A stretch of 11,546 nucleotides of DNA from Lentzea aerocolonigenes (GTDB lineage: Bacteria; Actinomycetota; Actinomycetes; Mycobacteriales; Pseudonocardiaceae): assembly GCF_000955955.1 (NCBI RefSeq), contig NZ_JYJG01000437.1:1-11546 (forward strand), read 5' to 3'. Position 1 is the stretch's first letter; every line of letters begins with the position of its first letter. Below the pieces are notes generated by a model. The model had not been told where the DNA came from, did not search any database, and saw nothing but the letters and a program-made list of their open reading frames with translations. Below are positions 6,953 to 11,546 of this stretch, one piece after another. The translations under genes and the position numbers were made by a program.

Positions 6953-8255
6953 CTACCTACCTTTGCGGTACAGCACTCTGCGTAGCATCTCTGGGCGCGC
7001 AAGCAGATCGAGCAAATACAGATAGCCCAACAAGTCCAGGTCGTCTGGCAGGTCACCTGTGTGGTGCGCCAGCAGGGCATTCGTGCGGTCAGCGCTCCCT
7101 GACTTATTGCTTCCGTGCCCATGAGTCGCATTGCGCAACAATTTGAGATAGTCGGCAGCCGCCTTTTCGGGAGCGACTCGCTTGACGCCACCGGACCCGT
7201 TGGGCAGTTCGACATCGGCGGTTCGCAGCTGCCGTTGAAGGTAGAAGCCGTCCTGCGTGTGGACGAGTGCCGCGACCGCGCGGTGCGCGGCCGGCAGCAA
7301 CAGCTCAGCCGCGTCAGGCGGGATCGTTGATTCGAGGTTCTGAAGTGTCCGTTGCGCGAAGGAGAGCGTGCAGTGCGTTTCGAACTTTCTGCCCGTAAGA
7401 CGTTCGAGCGTGTCGAGCACGGTGAAAAGCAGGACGCGGCGAGCGTTGAGGTCGCGGTGGGCGAACTGCGACGCCGAGACACGACGGAATAGTTGCTCAA
7501 CGGTGAGCACCGCTTGCAAGTGCTTCGTCGGGTTGTAGTGGGCTGAGCGGTCGGTGAAGACAGCTGGGTCGCTCGACAGCTGGGTCGCTCAACACCGCGA
7601 ACATGTCGTTCAAACCTGTTGCCCACCAGTGGAGGGCTTCGGTGCCCGCAGAAGCACCGAGCTTGGGCATCGGTACAGACCGCGTTGGTGCCTTGTGTGG
7701 AATCAGCTGTAGGAGCTCTGCGGGGTCCCCGATCGCTCCGTTCAGCGGTTGCCCGAGGCTGTAGATAACTGTTCCGAGTTCCCGATGAGCAGCCAGGCTC
7801 CAGATGGCCGGCGTCGCGGCACCCCACAGCGGTGCGAGGTACGCGTCGAGGGCGAACACCCCGTCGTACAACTTCTCGGATGCAGCGAAGAGGGTTTCGC
7901 CATCTGACGCGGGTGCCCGAACGTGCTTCAAGCTGCCGGCCCGGAGGCGGTCGTCGTGCGCGATGCGTAGGAGGACTCCAGGCAGCTTGACGCGGTGCGG
8001 CAGCCCTGCTGACCGTCGAACGACGTGGACGCCAGCATTGGCGAACACTCGGACGGAACTGTCTCCCTGCAGCCGGAACTCAGTCAGCGACTCAAAGGCA
8101 TCAGCAACAACGAGCGGTAGCTCCGCTCGGGGCGTTATCAATGTCTGAAGCTGCCAGTACGCGAAGATGTCGACAGGCGCTTCTGTCTCTGCTGCTCGCT
8201 CTGCACGCCTGCCGAGTTCCATCTGTCCGTGGTCGTGGCTTGTCAACGTTTCCAT
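6953..8255 (-). pseudogene. Hypothetical protein with HEPN-like C-terminal motif, frameshifted by a 16-bp tandem duplication (428 aa when restored)
   Basis: Two adjoining minus-strand frames belong to one protein. The first runs from ATG 8253-8255 to '...LNDMFAVLSDPAV' and then into 31 missense codons ending at TGA 7497-7499. The second carries on with 'FTDRSAHYNPTKHLQAVL...' to TAG 6953-6955. The break coincides with two perfect tandem copies of a 16-base unit, at 7559-7574 and 7575-7590. Deleting one copy joins the frames without a gap and gives 428 residues. The start at 8255 has GGTGGA about 6 bases upstream and overlaps the end of the 90-residue gene by 13 bases. I do not recognise the family. 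The N-terminal half is soluble with mixed structure. The C-terminus has YLKLLRNATHGHG (about 363-375), which resembles the HEPN RNxxxH RNase motif, followed by a hydrophobic helix (LDLLGYLYLLDLLARP). HEPN identity is tentative. Confidence 0.8.
7559..7590. repeat. Perfect 16-bp tandem duplication causing a frameshift
   Basis: GACAGCTGGGTCGCTC occurs twice back to back at 7559-7574 and 7575-7590 with no mismatch and no spacer. Sixteen is not a multiple of three, so the second copy shifts the minus-strand gene out of frame. With one copy the two halves read through. Confidence 0.97.
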
Positions 8256-8515
8256 GGCCGGTCCACCGGTGAACCCAGCCAGCTGGTCGAACTCGGCTTG
8301 CCGTGGCCCGGTCCTGCTAGGTGGTGCGCAGTAACCAAGCTCGGTCGCTGGTGCAAGTACTGTTCGTCGGTCGTGACCCGCCACAGGCCGGCATCACGGT
8401 CGACCAGCCGTGCCTCAAACCCGGCTTCTTCGAGAAACCGAGCTGGTACGCGGCCCCAGAACCAGGACGGCACGTGGAGCAACGCCGACGTGGGAACACC
8501 ACCTGCACCTGCCAT
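8243..8515 (-). CDS. Small hypothetical protein, 90 aa
   Basis: ATG 8513-8515 to TGA 8243-8245. Codon choice is coding-like (VPSWFWGRVPARFLEEAGFEARLVD..., GLWRVTTDEQYL) and the end overlaps the next gene's ATG by 13 bases, which suggests translational coupling. There is no clear Shine-Dalgarno before the ATG, and only 21 bases separate it from the end of the LigD remnant upstream. I do not recognise a family and see no signal peptide or membrane helix. The compact start followed by a Pro/Gly-rich tail makes it a plausible small regulator or antitoxin-like partner of the downstream protein, but nothing in the sequence proves this. Confidence 0.55.
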   Translation of the reverse strand: MAGAGGVPTSALLHVPSWFWGRVPARFLEEAGFEARLVDRDAGLWRVTTDEQYLHQRPSLVTAHHLAGPGHGKPSSTSWLGSPVDRPWKR

Positions 8516-8536
8516 GACGGGATCTTACGGCCCTGA

Positions 8537-8863
8537 TCAGTTGGGAAGCGCGGCCTTTTCTTGCTCGACGGGCGTGAAGAGGTCGCCCACCACCGAAACG
8601 CGATCAAGCACGTTCTCTGCGGTGAACATCGACTGCTCCGCGGTCTCACAGCCATGGACCTCGTCCCACGTGATCGGCGTTGCCACGTTCGGCTCGTCGC
8701 GACCGCGCAACGAGTAGGGCGAGATGGTGGTCTTCGCGGGGTTGTTCTGGCTCCAGTCGATGAAGACTTTGCCTTCACGTTGCGACTTCGCCATGGTGGC
8801 TGTCACCTGTTGCGGTGCCTCTCGTTCGAACGCCACCGCGACGGCTTTCGCGTATGCCGAAGG
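8537..8863 (-). pseudogene. C-terminal remnant of a LigD-type polymerase (PolDom) gene
   Basis: The translated segment AYAKAVAVAFEREAPQQVTA, TMAKSQREGKVFIDWSQNN, KTTISPYSLRGR, VATPITWDEV, then FTAENVLDRVSVVGDLFTPV, follows the last third of LigD polymerase domains very closely, through to the natural C-terminus. These enzymes add nucleotides during Ku/LigD non-homologous end joining. A whole domain is about 290-300 residues, whereas only about 109 are left. The first two catalytic aspartates and the rest of the N-terminal part are absent; as I recall, the Asp in FIDWSQN is the third metal ligand. The frame meets TAA at 8900-8902 upstream with no recognisable homology above about 8863. A GTG at 8834-8836 could in principle start translation, but the product would be inactive. 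The remnant probably marks a recombination or insertion breakpoint. Confidence 0.85.
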
Positions 8864-9200
8864 AGCTAGTGCGCTGGGATGCCTTGCCGGATACGTGGCT
8901 TATATTGCGGCTAGCCTGATCACTCGCGTGGTCGGCGCGATCACGCTGGTTTCGTGGCTGTGCACGGCACCTCGAAGTAGCCGGCGTCGAGCGTGTCGAC
9001 GTTTGAGGGAGGAATCAGACGCTGGGTTGGTCGTCCGGCGTTCGAGGAAGACGCTGTGTACATTGCTGAGCGCATCAGAGCGAGCACGGTGTGGCCGACG
9101 TGTACCGGCACGCACAGGATTCGAAACGACGTGTAGCTGGTGCCAGAGGGAACGCGGCTGCCACTCAGTTCGTGATCGCCGTACGGTACAACGTTGCGCT
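8864..9200. other. Gap between the LigD remnant and the endonuclease VII gene, with fragmentary coding-like stretches
   Basis: No complete gene is convincing here. On the plus strand GTG 8993 begins a 46-codon frame (STFEGGIRRWVGRPAFEEDAVYIAERIRAS... to TAG 9131-9133). A second frame, open from 9070 after TGA 9067-9069, reads GVADVYRHAQDSKRR...QFVIAVRYNVAL to TGA 9202-9204. Read together with one frameshift near 9075-9090 they could be one broken small gene. GGGAGGA at 9007-9013 looks like a ribosome binding site with no good start after it. The frame of the endonuclease gene itself is also open back through this region, but its codon use there is poor. Confidence 0.4.
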
Positions 9201-9204
9201 GTGA
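9091..9204 (+). CDS. Possible short ORF (37 aa) overlapping the endonuclease VII start, perhaps the tail of a broken gene
   Basis: The frame ends CTG TGA so that its stop overlaps the next start as GTGA (9201-9204), a layout common in translationally coupled actinobacterial genes. The product from GTG 9091 would be VADVYRHAQDSKRR then AGARGNAAATQFVIAVRYNVAL. There is no Shine-Dalgarno before GTG 9091 or 9100. Family unknown. It may be only the C-terminal part of a gene whose front lies in another frame at about 8993-9090. Confidence 0.3.
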   Translation: MADVYRHAQDSKRRVAGARGNAAATQFVIAVRYNVAL

Positions 9205-9995
9205 CTTTGGATGAGCTTCCCCTGCACCGTAGGGAGGCCTTGCTGTGGCGACATGCGCTGGAATTGGACTACGACGGCGTGGACGACCTTGTGAGGTGCG
9301 CGGATCCGCGCCCGTGTATGAGTGCAGCACATGAGGTGTATAACCCGGTCATTGGCCCAGCAGAGCTGGGCGATGACGGCCGGTTTCATCTTCGCGTTGA
9401 CGATGAGCTGATCTGCGCGGTGAAGGCGAGTCGGCGAAGCTCACCGGACGTGGTGCGACACCGCGTGGCCTGCAGCTGGTGGACCGACGGGCAGTATTAC
9501 CGAACTCAGTTGCCGCCGATGCGCGATGGCGCAGTCGTCGTGGGACAGTTCCACCAGACGGTCGCCACGTGGACTGTTGTGCTGACCGGCACTACGCAGG
9601 CACCAGAGTTGGTGCCGCTCCGTCAGCGGTGCATGCCGGGTCTTCACTGGCCGCCTCAACTTGATTCCACCAGCCCGGTCGGGCTGGTCCGTGCGAAGGT
9701 GATCGCAGCGCTGGGTTGGTCGTGCGGTGGGTGCGGCAGCCGTGGTGAGTTCATCGACCATGACCATTTCACGGGCATGGTGCGTGGTTTGCTCTGCAAG
9801 CATTGCAACACCCATATCGACAACTGTGTTCATGTGTCGGGCTGCCCGTGGGCGGACTATCTCAACGATCCGCCGGCCGCGAGCCTGCAGCTGCGCTACC
9901 CCAAGGCAGATCGGGCCTGGACCAAGCCAGCTGCTCTCGCGCGAATCGAGTACTTGGGGTTCGACCCATTCGAGCGGGGACGCAAGAGCCTGTGA
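9201..9995 (+). CDS. Endonuclease VII-family (HNH/His-Me finger) nuclease, 264 aa
   Basis: The C-terminal domain (about 174-210) has the recombination endonuclease VII signature: C175-x2-C178, D186-H187-D188-H189, R195, and C199-x2-C202-N203. The four cysteines bind a structural zinc, and DH-x-H with Asn form the catalytic ββα-metal site that in phage T4 cuts branched DNA. T4 endonuclease VII is about 157 residues with this site near its start. Here the site follows about 170 residues of unrecognised, mixed-structure sequence (WRHALELDYDGVDDL, PCMSAAHEVYNP), and a short tail follows. I chose GTG 9201 because coding character improves there and because of the GTGA junction; no Shine-Dalgarno is present. 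The frame is open further upstream to TTG 9026. Such genes are common in phages and mobile elements. The 381-residue gene starts 60 bases downstream and is probably co-transcribed. Confidence 0.85.
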   Translation: MTLDELPLHRREALLWRHALELDYDGVDDLVRCADPRPCMSAAHEVYNPVIGPAELGDDGRFHLRVDDELICAVKASRRSSPDVVRHRVACSWWTDGQYYRTQLPPMRDGAVVVGQFHQTVATWTVVLTGTTQAPELVPLRQRCMPGLHWPPQLDSTSPVGLVRAKVIAALGWSCGGCGSRGEFIDHDHFTGMVRGLLCKHCNTHIDNCVHVSGCPWADYLNDPPAASLQLRYPKADRAWTKPAALARIEYLGFDPFERGRKSL

Positions 9996-10055
9996 GCACC
10001 GGCTGTGCGGCGCTCAGGTGGATGCGGTCGGCGGTTACCGAATCTCACTTCCGCC

Positions 10056-11201
10056 ATGAGCGACAATCAGATCGTGAACACCCGCTTCGACGAGGCCGAC
10101 TACCAGCTGCTGTGGCCGCGCGTCCTGTTCATCCAGGAGTCGTCCCGGCTGCTCAACAAACGTGCGCTCGACGACTGGAACGAGCGTTGCGAGTTGCTGC
10201 TGGAGGACGCGTTCGTTGGCGGCATGAGCGGCGGTCCGCTGAGCGAGTTCCAGGAGCTCGCGGACGAGCATCCGTGGAGCAAGGAGTCTCAGAAGACGGT
10301 GCCGCCAAGGCTGACCGCGAAGCAGAAGTTCCTGCGCGACTTGATGCAGAACGCCGCGCTGTTGAGGGAAGACGGATCACACCGCAAGCCCTACTGGTCG
10401 CAGAGGAAGAGCGGGACGGGTGCAGAGGTCGCGCGGCTGGGCGTGATCGTTCGCGGCTTCGTCGAGTTGGTCGAGGACCTGGAGCGCAAAGGGTACTTCG
10501 AGAAGCGTTTCGGAAAGGACTGTGTCGACAGCTACGACGGGGTCGACGCCTCATCGGTGATCGAGCGTGCCATTGGCGTCGGTGATCTGTGGCCGCTGAA
10601 GGCAGATCTACTCATCTCCGACCTTGATCTGTTCTGTGATGTGGTCGAGGTGCTGCACGACCTCGTCGCGCGGCCGACGGACCGCTCCTTCCATTCATAC
10701 AGCGGATGTGGATGGCACCACAGCGACTTTGCCATCGAGGCAGGACGGACCGTCTACAGGTGGCAGGTCAACAAGCTGCTTGCGCAGGGCGATCTCGGGT
10801 TGCTATTGGCCGAGGAGGGCGAGGACATCGGCCGCATGGTCACGGCGACCGCAGATGCTCGTCACGAACTGGTTGACGCGCTTGTGAAGAGTGCGGACGA
10901 GACGGGCGATCAGATTCGGCATGCCGTGGCGTTGTTCCGTGCGCGTGGAGCGGACCGGCATCAGAAGCGGTCGGCGGTGTTCACCTTGGCTCGGATCCTC
11001 GAGGGCAGGCGTGACCTCCTGCAGAACAAGCTGCTTCGCAAGGACGAGGGCGCGTTGTTCATGATCGCGAACCAATTCGACCTGCGGCACCAGAACGAGG
11101 CGCAGAAATCGGACTACGACGAGGCGTTCCTCGACTGGGTGTTCTGGTGGTACTTGGCAACCATCGAGCTGACCGACCGGCTTGCTTCTCGTGATGACTG
11201 A
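10056..11201 (+). CDS. Hypothetical protein, 381 aa, with a HEPN-reminiscent C-terminal domain
   Basis: ATG 10056 to TGA 11199-11201, with strong GC3 bias throughout. The first 17 codons of the longer open frame (from 10005) have a different composition, so I start at ATG, although no clear Shine-Dalgarno precedes it. I cannot name the family. The N-terminal ~150 residues are helical and charged (DEADYQLLWPRVLFIQESSR). The middle holds GVIVRGFVELVEDLERKGYF and LLISDLDLFCDVVEVLHDLV. The C-terminus (330-375), DEGALFMIANQFDLRHQN then DEAFLDWVFWWYLATIELTD, matches a pattern I remember from many bacterial hypothetical proteins (IAN-F-IRHxN...W..W.F..YLATI). R344-H345 and N347 could be an active-site cluster like that of HEPN proteins, but this is tentative. 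No signal peptide. It lies 60 bases after the endonuclease VII-type gene on the same strand, suggesting a two-gene unit. Confidence 0.85.
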   Translation: MSDNQIVNTRFDEADYQLLWPRVLFIQESSRLLNKRALDDWNERCELLLEDAFVGGMSGGPLSEFQELADEHPWSKESQKTVPPRLTAKQKFLRDLMQNAALLREDGSHRKPYWSQRKSGTGAEVARLGVIVRGFVELVEDLERKGYFEKRFGKDCVDSYDGVDASSVIERAIGVGDLWPLKADLLISDLDLFCDVVEVLHDLVARPTDRSFHSYSGCGWHHSDFAIEAGRTVYRWQVNKLLAQGDLGLLLAEEGEDIGRMVTATADARHELVDALVKSADETGDQIRHAVALFRARGADRHQKRSAVFTLARILEGRRDLLQNKLLRKDEGALFMIANQFDLRHQNEAQKSDYDEAFLDWVFWWYLATIELTDRLASRDD

Positions 11202-11546
11202 CATTCAAGAGTGACAACTCTCTGCTCGCCGACCTGGCTTCGGTGTGCTGCAAGAGGCGCGAAGGTGTGGCGGAGGTCGTCACCGGACAACTGCGGGAGC
11301 TGTTTGTCCAAGTTGGACAGGGAAAGCGTGTGGGGGCCTGCTCTGACCGTGACGCGAACGGCCCGTCTCGGGTTGATCTTCCGCTGGCTGGGGCGCGCGT
11401 CAACCAGGTTGCGGTGTGAGCACCTCTGCAGGCTCGCGATCGAGGCGAAGTCCACGCCAGGCGGTGTGCCGCAGCCGGCCGCCCGCACCACGGGTGAACT
11501 GGCGGAACCGCTCATCACCCACTAGTGTCCTGAGTCGTTAGTTCTT
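11202..11546. other. Right-end region without a confident gene
   Basis: A weak hairpin AGAGT-GACA-ACTCT lies at 11208-11221, just after the 381-residue gene. A plus-strand frame open from 11198 to TGA 11417-11419 is coding-like in composition (LLADLASVCCKRREGVAEVV, GQLRELFVQVGQGKR). It lacks a good start (GTG 11243 or GTG 11267, the latter 9 bases after AAGAGG), so it may be a small gene or a gene remnant. Nothing convincing is seen from 11420 to 11515. Confidence 0.4.
11516..11546. mobile_element. Possible terminus of an insertion sequence running off the right edge
   Basis: The last bases, CACTAGTGTCCTGAGTC then GTTAGTTCTT, look like the AT-richer terminal inverted repeat of an IS630-type element next to a CTAG/TA target, a pattern I recall from actinomycetes. 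Neither the transposase nor the other end is in the window, so this is a weak call. Confidence 0.25.

Noticed and set aside
7501..7512. Perfect short palindrome CGGTG-AG-CACCG
   Set aside because: It lies inside the coding frame of the broken gene with no T-run; most likely incidental.
6910..7827. 305-codon minus-strand frame across the duplicated region
   Set aside because: Its Ser/Arg/Thr-rich sequence is a frame-shifted reading of the 428-aa gene; the other frames give the coherent protein.
8724..9200. Upstream extension of the endonuclease VII frame to 8724
   Set aside because: It runs antisense through the LigD remnant, with Arg/Cys-rich content and weaker GC3 bias; the GTGA junction favours GTG 9201.
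1..11546. CRISPR array, tRNA, rRNA or origin of replication
   Set aside because: No regularly spaced repeats beyond the 16-bp tandem pair and the CGACAA hexamers, and no cloverleaf or conserved RNA segment was recognised on either strand.

Overview
The window reads as an accessory, partly decaying region of a high-GC Gram-positive genome, most likely an actinomycete. The grounds are GC-rich third codon positions, frequent GTG and TTG starts, and a fragment of a LigD-type polymerase domain. The species cannot be told from this sequence. No rRNA, tRNA, CRISPR array or complete transposase is visible.

Left part (1-3521), minus strand, transcribed leftward: a PIN-like nuclease gene (2370-3521), an unrecognised 540-residue protein (729-2351), and a DUF2726/Vsr-like PD-(D/E)XK nuclease. 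The nuclease reading frame is interrupted by two in-frame stops and runs off the left edge. The first two genes are 18 bases apart and look like one operon. A 387-base divergent intergenic region follows.

Middle (3909-6884), plus strand: a 700-residue protein that joins a family-25 glycosyltransferase domain, a sulfotransferase-like P-loop domain and a GH16 glycoside hydrolase domain, with no visible secretion signal. Next comes a separate AbiV-family (HEPN) abortive-infection protein with a strong ribosome binding site.

Middle-right (6953-8863), minus strand: the 3' remnant of a LigD-type polymerase-domain gene, then a 90-residue unknown gene that overlaps a larger gene. The larger gene is split by a perfect 16-bp tandem duplication. 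Removing one copy restores a 428-residue protein whose C-terminus has a HEPN-like RN...H motif.

Right part (9201-11201), plus strand: an endonuclease VII-type HNH nuclease (DHDH and CxxCN motifs) and an unrecognised 381-residue protein with a HEPN-reminiscent C-terminus, probably co-transcribed. The last ~345 bases hold no confident gene, and the extreme right end may be the start of an insertion sequence.

Taken together (inference), the window looks like a defence or mobile-element island. Several nuclease or HEPN-like candidate effectors lie in short operons, and two or three of the genes are broken. The most novel single item is the GT25/P-loop/GH16 fusion. The cleanest molecular event is the 16-bp tandem duplication.
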